From an uncultured Acholeplasmatales bacterium (GTDB taxonomy: Bacteria > Bacillota_I > Bacilli_A > Acholeplasmatales > Anaeroplasmataceae): a stretch of 64,000 bases of DNA. The stretch is taken from the NCBI GenBank assembly GCA_944324705.1, contig CALUXI010000008.1, positions 1 to 64,000 on the forward strand, read 5' to 3'. The translations under genes and the position numbers were made by a program. The notes under the pieces were generated by a model. That model saw only the letters and a program-made list of their open reading frames with translations, did not search any database and had not been told where the DNA came from. Below are positions 1 through 10,026 of the stretch, in pieces. The number at the start of each line of letters is the position of its first letter. Position 1 is the stretch's first letter.

Positions 1-50
1 TTTTTGCATTGCCTTAATATTATCAATTTTTCATATTTTTATTAAATTTT

Positions 51-965
51 CTATCTTGACATATTACCAGTATGCTTAAAATATTTTCTTACCTCTAGTT
101 TATCATTTTCTAAAGTTTTAGCAAGCTCTTTTATATCATTAAATTTCTTTTCTGGTCTTAAATACTGATAAAAAACAATTTCAATACTCTTACCATAAAT
201 ATTTTCACTAAAATCAAAAATGTTAACTTCAAGTTTTATATTTTCCGAATATTCAACAGTTGGGTTATTTCCTACATTAGCCATTCCTAAATATGTTTTA
301 TCTGCATATTTAACTTTGACTGCATAAACTCCATTTTTAGGTAAATAATAATCAGCATAATTAATGTTTGCTGTCGGGAAACCTATACTTCTACCAATTT
401 CCTTACCTGATATAACTGAACCAATAATAGAGTAATTTCTTCCTAACATTTTACTAACTTCTTCAATATTACCTAAACTTAACAATTCTTTTGTATAAGT
501 AGTTGAAACTCTAATATTATCAATTTGATATTTAGGTATTTCATGAAAATCAAAATATTTAGCTAAATCTTTAATTGTTCCACTAGCTTTAATGCCAAAA
601 GTAAAATCATAACCACAAACTACACTTTTAATACCTAATTTTTTAAGGTTGTTAATAAAGTCTAATTTGTCCATATTTGCTATAGCTTCTGTAAATTCTA
701 CAATAAATAAATAGTCGACATTCATTTGTTCTAAAATTTTAATTTTATGAAAAATTGGCGTAACTTGTCTATAAGGAGAAATCTTTTTTAAAATGGTAAA
801 AGGATGAGGACAAAAAGTTAATACTGCACTTTTTAAATTAAATTCTTTACTTTTATTAATTAATTGTTGATGCCCTAAATGTACACCATCAAAATTTCCT
901 ATAGCACAACATAATTCTTCATTCAAATTAACAAAATTCCCATCTTTAATCCATATGACATTCAT
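51..965 (-). CDS. ribF: Bifunctional riboflavin kinase / FAD synthetase
   Basis: Phosphorylates riboflavin to FMN and adenylylates FMN to FAD in the cytoplasm. The 304-residue length is usual for the bifunctional enzyme. The N-terminal nucleotidyltransferase domain shows the GNFDGVHLGHQ signature (about residues 23-33). The C-terminal riboflavin kinase domain begins around residue 180 and carries GRSIGFPTAN and NGVYAV, the flavokinase loops. The ATG is preceded by AGGAGATGAACTT, a good ribosome binding site. It follows truB by 11 bases, the common Bacillota truB-ribF pair, and is probably co-transcribed with it. No terminator is visible before the left edge, so the transcript may continue out of the window. 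Confidence 0.95.
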   Translation of the reverse strand: MNVIWIKDGNFVNLNEELCCAIGNFDGVHLGHQQLINKSKEFNLKSAVLTFCPHPFTILKKISPYRQVTPIFHKIKILEQMNVDYLFIVEFTEAIANMDKLDFINNLKKLGIKSVVCGYDFTFGIKASGTIKDLAKYFDFHEIPKYQIDNIRVSTTYTKELLSLGNIEEVSKMLGRNYSIIGSVISGKEIGRSIGFPTANINYADYYLPKNGVYAVKVKYADKTYLGMANVGNNPTVEYSENIKLEVNIFDFSENIYGKSIEIVFYQYLRPEKKFNDIKELAKTLENDKLEVRKYFKHTGNMSR

Positions 966-976
966 AAGTTCATCTC

Positions 977-1903
977 CTAATACTTAAATATTGGTCTAAA
1001 TACCTCTACTTGTCTTTCATAAATTGCTAAATCTTTTCCTTTGTATGCTAAGATAAACCTAGTTAATCCTTTTATATCTTTAGCATCCGAATCATTGATT
1101 AAATTTCTCTCATATAAAGTTACACCATTTAAAACAAATTTAACAATCTTTTCACTTATGTTTATTTTATCATATTTTAAATAATTTGTAATCGGTATTA
1201 TAGGAATTTCTTTACTTAATATGTCTTCTAACGGAATACATTTAGTTAAATCTAAATCACCAATTTTAATCCTTCTTAGCTCTTCTACTATTCCATAAGT
1301 ATTTAATTCTTCCCCTAAATCTCTAGCAAAACTTCTAATATAATAACCTTTTTCAACATGTAATAGTAAATCAATATGATACATATTATCTTCATAATAC
1401 AAATTTTTAATAATTTTATAATCTAATAACTTAACATTACGCGGCTGTATATCGACATTTTCTAAATTTCTTGCATATTCATACAATTTTTTTCCATTAA
1501 TTTTAATAGCTGAAATTTTAGGCGGCATTTGCTTATCTTCCTTTAATAATTTATTAATACTAGCAAGAACATCATTAGGATTAATATTAACATTTTTTTC
1601 AGCAATTATTTTACCACTTACATCAAGAGTATCACTTAATTTACCAAAACCTATTTTAACTAAATATGTTTTATCCTCTTTATCTAAAAGGGATAATAGT
1701 TTACAAGCTCTACCAAAAGCTAAAACCATTACCCCAGTAGCATCAGGATCTAGTGTACCATTGTGACCACAAGATTTTATATTATATCGTTTCTTTAAAA
1801 TTTGACACAAATCATTAGAGGTCATATTTTTAGGCTTATCAACATTTAAAAAGCCATCTATTACATCATTACTTAGATTCTTTGTAATCTCTAATCGCTT
1901 CAT
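977..1903 (-). CDS. truB: tRNA pseudouridine(55) synthase
   Basis: Makes pseudouridine 55 in the T-loop of tRNAs. The 308-residue protein has the N-terminal DGFLNVDKP strand and the catalytic block HNGTLDPDATGVMVL near residues 47-61, containing the nucleophilic Asp. Also present are the KIGFGKLSDTLDVSG region and the GYYIRSFARDLGE motif near residue 187. The start ATG follows GAGGAAATGTTTT. The first 35 bases overlap the 3' end of the upstream glycosyltransferase gene, so translational coupling is likely. No PUA domain is obvious at the C-terminus, although about 70 residues follow the catalytic domain. Confidence 0.95.
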   Translation of the reverse strand: MKRLEITKNLSNDVIDGFLNVDKPKNMTSNDLCQILKKRYNIKSCGHNGTLDPDATGVMVLAFGRACKLLSLLDKEDKTYLVKIGFGKLSDTLDVSGKIIAEKNVNINPNDVLASINKLLKEDKQMPPKISAIKINGKKLYEYARNLENVDIQPRNVKLLDYKIIKNLYYEDNMYHIDLLLHVEKGYYIRSFARDLGEELNTYGIVEELRRIKIGDLDLTKCIPLEDILSKEIPIIPITNYLKYDKINISEKIVKFVLNGVTLYERNLINDSDAKDIKGLTRFILAYKGKDLAIYERQVEVFRPIFKY

Positions 1904-3008
1904 AAAACATTTCCTCTAATTTTTTAACTGAATAGTCAATACTATATTGTTCAGAATATGTTATATATTCTTGACTTCTTTTTTCTTTTTCAACTTTGTG
2001 TTCATACCAATAATCAATTCTATCTCTTAAAGATAAAGCATTACCATGTTCAAATAAATTTAATTCATCAATGGCGAATTGATTAGTAGCTGATAATTTT
2101 GAATCTGATATAACAGGAACCACTCCACATCTAAATGCTTCAAGACAACCCAAAGCTTCAATTTCAGCATCAGATGCATGAATATATAAATCCGTCATAT
2201 TAATAATGTCAATTAATTCTTTTTCACTATAAAAACCAAATGAAATAGGATTAGTCAAATCTTTACCTAAATTATAAAGTTGCATATATGTTGGGCCTTT
2301 ACCAGCAAATACAATTTGAATGTTTTTTTCATATTTACTATTTTTTACAGCCTCAATAATTAAATCTTGACGTTTTTCTTCACTTAATCTAGCTATCATT
2401 AAAATAACAAATTTGTTGGTCCATTCTTTCTTTTTTTCAATTACATATTTCTTAAAGGCTGGACTTACACCATTAGATATGACATGCAATTTAGAACTAT
2501 ATTTATTTATTTCTAATTGGTTTTTTAACATATTACTAGGACAATGAATATGGGAAAATTTATTATAAAACTTTCTAAATTTAGTATATATATATTTATT
2601 AATTGCTTCAACCTTATTTAAATGAATAGTTGATGTTATATTTTCTGGTTGAAGATGAAAGGCTGCTGTTGAAGGGATATGATATCTATCACAAATCTTC
2701 TTAGCATAACGTTCAATTTTAAATGGTAACAAGTGATGAACAATATCACTTTTTAAAATAGCCTTTTTTATTTCTTTTTTATTGCATTTTGCAAAATAAA
2801 ATCCTTGAGATTTAGAAACTTGATACAAAATTGGTACTTTACTTACCCCTAAATTATAACCAAATACATCACTATTTTTTTCAACTGTTGAAGCTACAAC
2901 CTGAACAATATGACCCATTTCTATTAATTTTTCGGCAAATCGTTTTGTACTAGTCGCAATTCCATTGCTAGATTCATCGTATGAATCAATAATGAATGTA
3001 ATAACCAT
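1869..3008 (-). CDS. GT4-family glycosyltransferase, possibly glycolipid synthase
   Basis: A 379-residue GT-B fold glycosyltransferase. The N-terminal acceptor domain contains SNGIATSTKRFAEKL (about 14-28). The C-terminal donor domain has VISNGVSPAF, then MIARLSEEKRQDL (about 205) and the E-x7-E-type sugar-nucleotide motif within EIEALGCLEAFRCG (about 283-296). No signal peptide or membrane segment is visible. The sequence style, including FHLQPENITSTIHL, resembles Bacillota 1,2-diacylglycerol glucosyltransferases, so synthesis of a membrane glycolipid is a reasonable guess. Donor and acceptor cannot be read from sequence. It has its own promoter (3054-3082) and a GAGGAG ribosome binding site, and heads the ribF-truB transcript. 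Confidence 0.75.
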   Translation of the reverse strand: MVITFIIDSYDESSNGIATSTKRFAEKLIEMGHIVQVVASTVEKNSDVFGYNLGVSKVPILYQVSKSQGFYFAKCNKKEIKKAILKSDIVHHLLPFKIERYAKKICDRYHIPSTAAFHLQPENITSTIHLNKVEAINKYIYTKFRKFYNKFSHIHCPSNMLKNQLEINKYSSKLHVISNGVSPAFKKYVIEKKKEWTNKFVILMIARLSEEKRQDLIIEAVKNSKYEKNIQIVFAGKGPTYMQLYNLGKDLTNPISFGFYSEKELIDIINMTDLYIHASDAEIEALGCLEAFRCGVVPVISDSKLSATNQFAIDELNLFEHGNALSLRDRIDYWYEHKVEKEKRSQEYITYSEQYSIDYSVKKLEEMFYEAIRDYKESK

Positions 3009-3053
3009 AAATAACTCCTCTTTTAGACAATAAATGTCCGAAATGTATAGTTT

Positions 3054-3082
3054 ATTTTACAATATATCTAATTAAATTACAA
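3054..3082 (-). promoter_or_regulatory. Sigma-A-type promoter for the glycosyltransferase-truB-ribF operon
   Basis: On the minus strand TTGTAA (-35, 3077-3082) and TAAAAT (-10, 3054-3059) are separated by exactly 17 bases. This lies between the pyr operon terminator and the glycosyltransferase start, leaving a leader of about 40 bases. Confidence 0.6.
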
Positions 3083-3092
3083 TAGAGGCAAA

Positions 3093-3114
3093 GAAAAAAC
3101 CTCATTTGAGGTTT
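3093..3114 (-). terminator. Rho-independent terminator of the pyr operon
   Basis: On the minus strand AAACCTC pairs with GAGGTTT around an AAAT loop (3097-3114), followed by a T-rich run. The stem overlaps the pyrE stop codon, so termination follows pyrE immediately. Confidence 0.85.
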
Positions 3115-3751
3115 AATCTTGCCAACTTGGATCATCAGGATTACTTTGAAATTTAATTACTTTCTTATACTCTTCCTGATTAATGTATTTTTCTTCTAAA
3201 GCTACTTCAGCTAAAGCTTCAAAATTAGATAATGAATGATTAATAACATTAGCATTATTTAATCTTACTTTACCTTTTTCTAAATTGTAAGTGAAGATAG
3301 AAGCTATACCTAAAACTTCAGCTCCATTTTCTTTTAAGACATTACAAACTTCAAGAACGGAACCAGCTGTTGAAATTAAATCTTCAATTACTACTACTTT
3401 CTTGCCATTTGGATTAGCACCCTCAATTTGATTTTGTCTTCCATGATCTTTAGCATTAGCTCTAACATAACCCATTGGTAAATTTAAAATATCAGAAACA
3501 TATGCGGCATGAGGAATACCAGCTGTTGAAGTTCCCATAATTACTTCAACCTCAGGATAGTTCTCTTGAATCATCTTAGCTAAGGCCATTTCTACATAAT
3601 TTCTTTTTTCAACATTAGCTAATATTAATCTATTATCACAGTAAATAGGACTTTTAATCCCACTAGCCCAAGTAAATGGTTCACTAGGGCGTAAAAATAC
3701 AGCCTTAATATCTAATAAAACTTTAGCAATATCTTTTTTAAAATCAGTCAT
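3113..3751 (-). CDS. pyrE: Orotate phosphoribosyltransferase
   Basis: Joins orotate to PRPP to give OMP, the fifth step of UMP synthesis. The 212-residue protein has the PRPP-binding motif VVVIEDLISTAGSV near residues 120-133. The usual form is STGGS, so Ala replaces one Gly of the loop. The dimer-interface segment with RANAKDHGRQNQIEG supplies the catalytic flexible loop in trans. The length is normal. It is the last gene of the operon, overlaps pyrF by 8 bases, and its stop codon lies in the terminator stem. Confidence 0.95.
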   Translation of the reverse strand: MTDFKKDIAKVLLDIKAVFLRPSEPFTWASGIKSPIYCDNRLILANVEKRNYVEMALAKMIQENYPEVEVIMGTSTAGIPHAAYVSDILNLPMGYVRANAKDHGRQNQIEGANPNGKKVVVIEDLISTAGSVLEVCNVLKENGAEVLGIASIFTYNLEKGKVRLNNANVINHSLSNFEALAEVALEEKYINQEEYKKVIKFQSNPDDPSWQD

Positions 3752-4427
3752 TTGAAAACTCCTTTACACATCTTAAATATTGTTTAACTGGATCAGGACT
3801 TGCAGTAATTGATCTACCTACAACAATGTAAGTGCTACCTAAGTTCAAGGCATCTTTAGGAGTTGTAACTCTTTTTTGATCGCCTTTTTGATCTCCTTCA
3901 AGTCTAATTCCTGGTGTAACACTTATTAAACCTAGTTCTTTAGCAATACCCGCTTCAAGTGGTGAACATACTATACCATCTAAACCTGCTTTTTTAGCAT
4001 TAGAAGCATAATCATAGACTACATCTTTAACAGGTTTATTTATATCTAATTCATTTCTTAAAGTTTCATCATCAAGACTAGTTAAAATAGTAACAGCTAT
4101 TAGTTTAGTATTAGTACCTTCTAGACCTCTTTTAGCTGCTTCCATCATTTTAATACCACCACTAGCATGAACATTAGTTATATCAACTCCTAATTTAGCT
4201 ATACTGCGCATAGCTTTTTCTACTGTATTAGGAATATCACATAGTTTTAAATCTAAAAATATTTTAAAACCTAGTTTTTTTAATTCTCTAACCATATCTG
4301 GTCCACAAGCATAAAATAATTCCATTCCTATTTTTAAATAAGGATTTAAACCTTTGAATGGTTCTAAGAAAGTGAATAAGTCTTCTTTTGACTTGAAATC
4401 ACAAGCAATAATAACATTATTATCCAT
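3744..4427 (-). CDS. pyrF: Orotidine 5'-phosphate decarboxylase
   Basis: Decarboxylates OMP to UMP. The 227-residue protein shows the active-site block FLDLKLCDIPNTV near residue 60, the D-x-K-x-x-D-I-P core. Cys replaces the common His between the Lys and the Asp, which is not a catalytic position. The C-terminal phosphate-binding region TPGIRLEGD and VVGRSIT is present. I start at the ATG at 4427, because the upstream GTG at 4439 is part of the Shine-Dalgarno GTGAGG. The ribosome binding site lies in the mgtC stop region, suggesting coupling. pyrE follows with an 8-base overlap. Confidence 0.95.
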   Translation of the reverse strand: MDNNVIIACDFKSKEDLFTFLEPFKGLNPYLKIGMELFYACGPDMVRELKKLGFKIFLDLKLCDIPNTVEKAMRSIAKLGVDITNVHASGGIKMMEAAKRGLEGTNTKLIAVTILTSLDDETLRNELDINKPVKDVVYDYASNAKKAGLDGIVCSPLEAGIAKELGLISVTPGIRLEGDQKGDQKRVTTPKDALNLGSTYIVVGRSITASPDPVKQYLRCVKEFSND

Positions 4428-4435
4428 TTTTAACC

Positions 4436-5164
4436 TCACGATATTTCCTCAACATAATTAACATATTCTAAATCTCTTAAATCACTTAAAATTTGAATAT
4501 GCCGCATATTTTTAAAACCTTTATTTTTGTTATATAAATAAATAGTATAAACTGATAAACCAGATTCTTGATAAGCTGGGTTAGCTTCTATTCTTTGAAT
4601 AACAATATTAGTTTTCCTTATATAATTTATTAATTTTTTTAAATCTTGACTTGAATTAAGCTCAATATGAATTGTAAAACTTTTAGACATATCCTTTAAG
4701 TTGGTTTCTAAGCTTTGTAAAATCGTAAACACTAAGAATATCATAACTGTACCAATAATAGCTAAAGTATAAAAACCAATCCCAACAGCCAAACCCACAC
4801 AAGCTGAGGACCATAAGCCCGCTGCTGTAGTTAAACCTCTAATTTGACTACGTGATGTAATCATAATTGTTCCAGCACCTAAAAAACCAATACCAGATAT
4901 AACTTGGGCACCCAAACGAGCTGTGTCCCCTGTATCAAATACTTCAAAAATGTATTGATTAGTCATCATGGCTATACTTGAACCTAAAGTAACTAAAATA
5001 TAAGTTCTCACACCAGCAGCATGATTTCTTGCTGAACGTTCAATACCAATTATAAATGATAGGAATATGGCTAAAGCAATTCTAAAAACTATTGAACCTA
5101 AGGAAATATTTTGTGCCCAATTCCCTAAAAGTTTTGTTAAAGGGTCAACAATTTCTAAAATCAT
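4436..5164 (-). CDS. MgtC/SapB family membrane protein
   Basis: A 242-residue integral membrane protein with about four or five hydrophobic segments in residues 20-145. These include the family signature IGIERSARNHAAGVRTYILV, and ISGIGFLGAGTI near residue 90. A soluble, ACT-like C-terminal tail of about 80 residues follows. MgtC proteins are linked to growth at low magnesium and to control of membrane ATPases, but the transported species, if any, is unclear. It sits between pyrD (51-base gap) and pyrF inside the pyrimidine operon, so it should be co-regulated by PyrR attenuation. It has a strong GAGGTGG ribosome binding site and ends in TGA, which shows UGA is a stop here. Confidence 0.85.
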   Translation of the reverse strand: MILEIVDPLTKLLGNWAQNISLGSIVFRIALAIFLSFIIGIERSARNHAAGVRTYILVTLGSSIAMMTNQYIFEVFDTGDTARLGAQVISGIGFLGAGTIMITSRSQIRGLTTAAGLWSSACVGLAVGIGFYTLAIIGTVMIFLVFTILQSLETNLKDMSKSFTIHIELNSSQDLKKLINYIRKTNIVIQRIEANPAYQESGLSVYTIYLYNKNKGFKNMRHIQILSDLRDLEYVNYVEEIS

Positions 5165-5214
5165 TTATAAAACCACCTCATGTGCTTTTATTTTACAATG
5201 ATTTAAACTTATTT

Positions 5215-6123
5215 TCAATGAGCTTCACCAATAATATTACGCAAATCTGAAATATTTAATTCCTTCATTACTCGATCTAAATCAGTAATTATTTCTTTAC
5301 AAGCATAAGGATTTACTAAATTGTAAGCTCCAATTTCAACCAAACTTGCCCCAGCTAACATCATTTCAATTACATCATTAGCACTACTTATACCACCAAT
5401 TCCAATAATAGGTAATTTAGTTACTTCATAAACATCATAAACCATCTTTAAAGCAATTGGGAAAATAGCCGGACCACTATAACCACCTTTTTTAACGCTA
5501 ATAATAGGTTTTTGTCTTTTTAAATCAATACGCATACCAACTAAAGTATTAATTAAACTAAAACCATCACAACCAGCTTTTTCACAAGCTTTAGCCATAA
5601 CTGTTATATCTATCACATTAGGTGATAATTTAACAATTAATGGTTTTTTAACATGTGGTCTAATACTTTTAATTAAATCGTAAGCTATATCAGGGTCTTG
5701 TCCAAAAGCCATACCGCCACCCTTAACATTGGGACAAGAAATATTAAGTTCAATTCCCCAAACTTCCGGAACTGAATCAAAAGCCTTACAAACATTAATG
5801 TATTCTTCTTTACTATGACCACCAACATTTGCTAAAACTTTACCATTGTATACTTGTTTTAATTTAGGTATTTCTTCTTTTATAACTTTATCCACACCCG
5901 GATTTTGCAAACCAATCGCATTAATAACCCCACATCTACCCTCAGCAATTCTAGGTAAAGGATTACCATAACGAGCATCTTGAGTTGTTCCCTTTAAAGA
6001 AATTGAGCCTAATATATTTAAATCATATAAATCAGAAAATTCATAACCAAAACCAAAAGTACCACTAGCTGGGATAATCGGATTTATAAATTCATTATTA
6101 AAAACATTTATTTTTTTATTCAT
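5215..6123 (-). CDS. pyrD: Dihydroorotate dehydrogenase B, catalytic subunit
   Basis: Oxidises dihydroorotate to orotate using FMN. The class 1B form passes electrons to PyrK and then NAD+. The 302-residue protein has NPIIPASGTFGFG at the N-terminus and the class 1 active-site segment ELNISCPNVKGGGMAFGQ near residue 125, with its catalytic Cys. The FMN phosphate-binding GIGGISS and GASLVEIG lie near the C-terminus. Adjacency to pyrK, with an 8-base overlap, confirms the 1B heterotetramer type. The ATG follows GTGAGGTAATTT. Confidence 0.96.
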   Translation of the reverse strand: MNKKINVFNNEFINPIIPASGTFGFGYEFSDLYDLNILGSISLKGTTQDARYGNPLPRIAEGRCGVINAIGLQNPGVDKVIKEEIPKLKQVYNGKVLANVGGHSKEEYINVCKAFDSVPEVWGIELNISCPNVKGGGMAFGQDPDIAYDLIKSIRPHVKKPLIVKLSPNVIDITVMAKACEKAGCDGFSLINTLVGMRIDLKRQKPIISVKKGGYSGPAIFPIALKMVYDVYEVTKLPIIGIGGISSANDVIEMMLAGASLVEIGAYNLVNPYACKEIITDLDRVMKELNISDLRNIIGEAH

Positions 6124-6844
6124 AAATTACCTCACTAGCCATAAATACAGGTCCTTCTTTACAAACTCTTTTAAAGCCATTAGTAGTCTTAATTGAACAA
6201 CCCATACAAGCTCCAAAACCGCAACCCATTCTAGCTTCTAAGGATAAGTATCCATTATCATTATATTCACTTAAACTTTTTAACATCGGAAGAGGTCCAC
6301 AAGCATAGTAGGTAGTAAAATCAATTTTATTTTCCTTTAAAAAGCTTACAGCATTTCCTTTAAAACCAACACTACCATCATCAGTAGTTAAATATAAGTT
6401 AGTATTTCCTTTGAAAAAATCTAGTAATATAAAATTATCTTTAGTTTGTTCACCATAAACTAAGGTTGGTTTTATGCCTTTCTTATTAAATTCTTTAATA
6501 ACTTTAACAAAAGGGGCTATGCCAATCCCACCAGCTACAAGAAGAGGGTTTTTAGTGTCTAAATTAAAACCGTTACCTAAACCGACTAAAATATCTAAGT
6601 AAGTTCCTTCTTCAAGTTTACTTAAGTCTTTAGTTCCCTCACCTAATATCTTATAAATTAAAGTTAATGTATTTTCATCAAAATCAGCTACACTTATAGG
6701 TCTTCTTAGATAATAATTAGGTAGTTTAAGGTTAACAAATTCACCCGAATTCTTAATACTCTTAGTATTACCTTCTAATTTTAATATGTAGATTAAATCT
6801 GTTAATTTTTTGTTTTCTAAAATTTTAAATTTTACTTCTTCCAT
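6116..6844 (-). CDS. pyrK: Dihydroorotate dehydrogenase B, electron-transfer subunit
   Basis: FAD and [2Fe-2S] subunit that carries electrons from PyrD to NAD+. The 242-residue protein has the ferredoxin-reductase FAD motif YYLRRPISVAD near residue 44 and the NAD-binding GGIGIAPFVKV near residue 104. The C-terminal cluster motif CGFGACMGCSIK is followed by a fourth Cys in RVCKEGPVF. All four cluster cysteines are present. The gene lies 2 bases after carB and overlaps pyrD, so expression is tightly coupled. Confidence 0.95.
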   Translation of the reverse strand: MEEVKFKILENKKLTDLIYILKLEGNTKSIKNSGEFVNLKLPNYYLRRPISVADFDENTLTLIYKILGEGTKDLSKLEEGTYLDILVGLGNGFNLDTKNPLLVAGGIGIAPFVKVIKEFNKKGIKPTLVYGEQTKDNFILLDFFKGNTNLYLTTDDGSVGFKGNAVSFLKENKIDFTTYYACGPLPMLKSLSEYNDNGYLSLEARMGCGFGACMGCSIKTTNGFKRVCKEGPVFMASEVIYE

Positions 6845-6846
6845 TT

Positions 6847-9800
6847 TTAATCCTCATCGATAGTAGAAACTGACATTGTTGTTTCTTCTAATACATTTAA
6901 TAATACATTAACTGTATCAAGACATGTAAAAATAGCTACATTATTATCAATAGCACAACTTCTAATTAATACCCCATCATGCTTACTATTTCGTTTATCT
7001 TCAGTCACAGTGTTAATTACATAAGTAATATAACCTTTTCTAATTTGATCTAATATTTCTTCTGAACCTTCAGATATTTTCTTTAAAATTCTTGTTCTTA
7101 TGCCATTTTTCTTTAAGAAATTAGCTGTACCTTTAGTCGCAACTATATTAAATCCTAAATTATAGAATCTTCTAATTAAAGGCAAAGCATTTTCTTTATC
7201 AAAGTCTGATATTGTAGCTAAAATCGTGCCATAATTTACTACTCTTAAGCCACTAGCTTTTAAAGATTTATATAAAGCTCTATTTAAACTTATATCATAA
7301 CCAATTGCCTCTCCAGTTGATTTCATTTCTGGAGATAAAACAGCATCTAAACCTCTAATTTTAGTAAATGAGAAGGTAGGTGACTTAACATAATGACGAT
7401 GTCTATTTGGTAATAATCCTACATAACCTAAGTCTTTTAATTTTTCACCTAACATAACTTTAGCTGCAATATTAGCAATAGGCACATTTGTTGATTTCGC
7501 TAAGAAAGGCACTGTTCGAGATGAACGTGGGTTAACTTCAATAATAGATACTTTATTATTACCTTCGACTATAAACTGAATATTGAATAAACCAATCAAC
7601 TCTAAACCTATACCAATTTTCGTTGTATATTCACATATTGTTTTACATACTTCTTCAGATAATGAATAAGGTGGATACACACTCATACTATCTCCTGAAT
7701 GGACACCAGTTTTTTCTATGTGTTCCATAATACCTGGAATGAACACATCCTTACCATCACAAATTGCATCTACTTCACATTCTTGACCACTAATATATTT
7801 ATCAACTAATACTGGATGACTAGCATCAAAGTCTAATGCTTCTTTAATGAATGCTACTAAATTTGTTTCATCATAAACAATATGCATCATCCTACCACCT
7901 AGGACAAATGAAGGTCTAACTAAAACTGGATAACCAATTAAATTAGCTTCCTTAATACCTTCTTCTACACTAAATACACCTCTACCTTGTGGCATAGGAA
8001 TATTAAGTTTTAGCATAATTTGTTCAAATTCTTCTCTATCTTCAGCTAAATTAATAGCTTTAGCACTAGCACCTATTAGTTTTATACCGCTTTGTTCTAA
8101 AATGTTAGCTAGGTTAATAGCTGTTTGGCCACCTAATGCAACTATTACACCCTCTGGTTTTTCATATGTAATTATATTCATAACATCTTCATAGGTTAAA
8201 GGTTCAAAATATAATTTATCAGATAATGTATAATCAGTTGAAACAGTCTCTGGATTATTATTAATTACAATAGCTTCGTAGCCTTCTTCTTTAATTGCCC
8301 AAATAGCATGAACTGTTGAATAATCAAACTCAACACCTTGACCAATACGAATCGGACCTGAACCTAAAACAATAATTTTCTTTTTCTTACTTACAATACT
8401 TTCATTTTCATGTTCATAGGTTGAATAAAAATATGGTATATATGATTTAAACTCACTAGCACAAGTATCTATCATTTTATATACTGGGAAAATATTATTT
8501 TCTTTTCTTATTTTAAAAATATCAATAACACTTAAATTACTAATCTTGGCTAAATACTCATCGCTAAAACCATATTTTTTAGCTAATTTAATATTATCAA
8601 TATTTAAAGGATCTTGCTTAATTGTTTTTTCTATTTCTATGATATGATTAATCTTTTCTAAGAAGAAACGATCTATCTTAGTTATTTGATATAAGTCATC
8701 GATTGTAATATCTTTTCTTAAAGCTTCGGCTATTGCATAGATTCGTTCATCATTTTCTTCTTTAATAAATTTAATTAAATCAATTTTACTCATATTTTCT
8801 AATTTATTTAAATTTAAATGATAAACTTTATTTTCTAAAGATCTAACCGCCTTAAGTAAACTTTCCTCAATAGTTCTACCTATAGCCATAACTTCGCCAG
8901 TTGCTTTCATTTGCGTAGATAAATGGCGATTAGCAGTTTGGAACTTATCAAAAGGAAAACGTGGAATTTTAGTTACAACATAATCTAATGTTGGTTCAAA
9001 ACTAGCTTTTGTATTAGCAATATCAATTTCATCTAATAGCATACCACAAGCAATTTTTGCTGAAACTCTAGCAATTGGATAACCTGAGGCCTTACTAGCT
9101 AAAGCACTTGATCTTGAAACCCTTGGATTAACTTCAATTACATAATATTGAAATGAATATGGATCTAAACTAAATTGAACATTACATCCACCCTCAATTT
9201 TTAAAGCTCTAATAATTTTTAAAGCACTATTACGTAACATTTGATATTCTTTATTAGTTAAAGTTTGACTTGGCGCTACAACTATACTATCTCCTGTATG
9301 AATACCAACTGGATCAACATTCTCCATATTACATACAACAATAGCTGTATCATTTTTATCTCTTAATACTTCATATTCTATTTCCTTGAAGCCTTTAATT
9401 GATTTTTCAACTAATACTTCACCAACTGGTGATAATTTTAAAGCATTTTTGGCTAATTCATTAATTTCATCTTCATTATTAGCGAAACCACCACCAGTCC
9501 CACCTAAAGTAAAGGCTGGACGTAAAATAACCGGATAACCAATTTTTAAAGCTGCTTCCTTAACTTCAGTTATAGATTTACAATTAATACTTTCAAGGAT
9601 AGGTTCACCAATTCTTAAGCATAAATCTCTAAATAATTCCCTATCTTCAGCTTGATTAATTGCATCATAACCTGTACCTAATAATTCAACTTGGCACTCA
9701 TCTAAAATACCTTTACGATATAATTGCATACCTAAATTAAGACCAGTTTGACCACCAATTGAACAAATTAAACCATCTGGTCTTTCAAAACGAATTATTT

Positions 9801-10026
9801 TGGCTACATTCTCTAAATCAAGTGGTTCCATATATACTTTATCGGCAATTTTAGTATCAGTCATAATAGTAGCTGGGTTAGAATTAACTAATACTACTTC
9901 ATATCCCTCTTCCTTAAGAGCAAGACAGGCTTGTGTACCAGCATAGTCAAATTCGGCACCTTGACCAATTACTATTGGACCAGAACCGATAACCATTATC
10001 TTTTTTAAATCTCTTCTTTTTGGCAT
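6847..10026 (-). CDS. carB: Carbamoyl-phosphate synthase, large subunit
   Basis: Makes carbamoyl phosphate from bicarbonate, ammonia (from CarA) and two ATP. The protein has 1059 residues from the ATG at 10026. It has two homologous ATP-grasp halves, beginning with [19 protein letters not shown] and, near residue 550, [18 protein letters not shown]. It ends in an MGS-like allosteric domain (about 930-1059) where UMP and similar effectors bind in the family. I prefer the ATG (MPKRR) to the GTG at 10038, since that GTG overlaps the Shine-Dalgarno AAGGAG. The start lies inside the 3' end of carA (22-base overlap). This appears to be the pyrimidine-specific enzyme because of its operon. Confidence 0.97.
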   Translation of the reverse strand: MPKRRDLKKIMVIGSGPIVIGQGAEFDYAGTQACLALKEEGYEVVLVNSNPATIMTDTKIADKVYMEPLDLENVAKIIRFERPDGLICSIGGQTGLNLGMQLYRKGILDECQVELLGTGYDAINQAEDRELFRDLCLRIGEPILESINCKSITEVKEAALKIGYPVILRPAFTLGGTGGGFANNEDEINELAKNALKLSPVGEVLVEKSIKGFKEIEYEVLRDKNDTAIVVCNMENVDPVGIHTGDSIVVAPSQTLTNKEYQMLRNSALKIIRALKIEGGCNVQFSLDPYSFQYYVIEVNPRVSRSSALASKASGYPIARVSAKIACGMLLDEIDIANTKASFEPTLDYVVTKIPRFPFDKFQTANRHLSTQMKATGEVMAIGRTIEESLLKAVRSLENKVYHLNLNKLENMSKIDLIKFIKEENDERIYAIAEALRKDITIDDLYQITKIDRFFLEKINHIIEIEKTIKQDPLNIDNIKLAKKYGFSDEYLAKISNLSVIDIFKIRKENNIFPVYKMIDTCASEFKSYIPYFYSTYEHENESIVSKKKKIIVLGSGPIRIGQGVEFDYSTVHAIWAIKEEGYEAIVINNNPETVSTDYTLSDKLYFEPLTYEDVMNIITYEKPEGVIVALGGQTAINLANILEQSGIKLIGASAKAINLAEDREEFEQIMLKLNIPMPQGRGVFSVEEGIKEANLIGYPVLVRPSFVLGGRMMHIVYDETNLVAFIKEALDFDASHPVLVDKYISGQECEVDAICDGKDVFIPGIMEHIEKTGVHSGDSMSVYPPYSLSEEVCKTICEYTTKIGIGLELIGLFNIQFIVEGNNKVSIIEVNPRSSRTVPFLAKSTNVPIANIAAKVMLGEKLKDLGYVGLLPNRHRHYVKSPTFSFTKIRGLDAVLSPEMKSTGEAIGYDISLNRALYKSLKASGLRVVNYGTILATISDFDKENALPLIRRFYNLGFNIVATKGTANFLKKNGIRTRILKKISEGSEEILDQIRKGYITYVINTVTEDKRNSKHDGVLIRSCAIDNNVAIFTCLDTVNVLLNVLEETTMSVSTIDED

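Noticed and set aside
1-50. Possible beginning of a further minus-strand gene after ribF
   Set aside because: Only 50 bases remain; the candidate ATGs are followed by an early stop or run off the edge. Not enough evidence.
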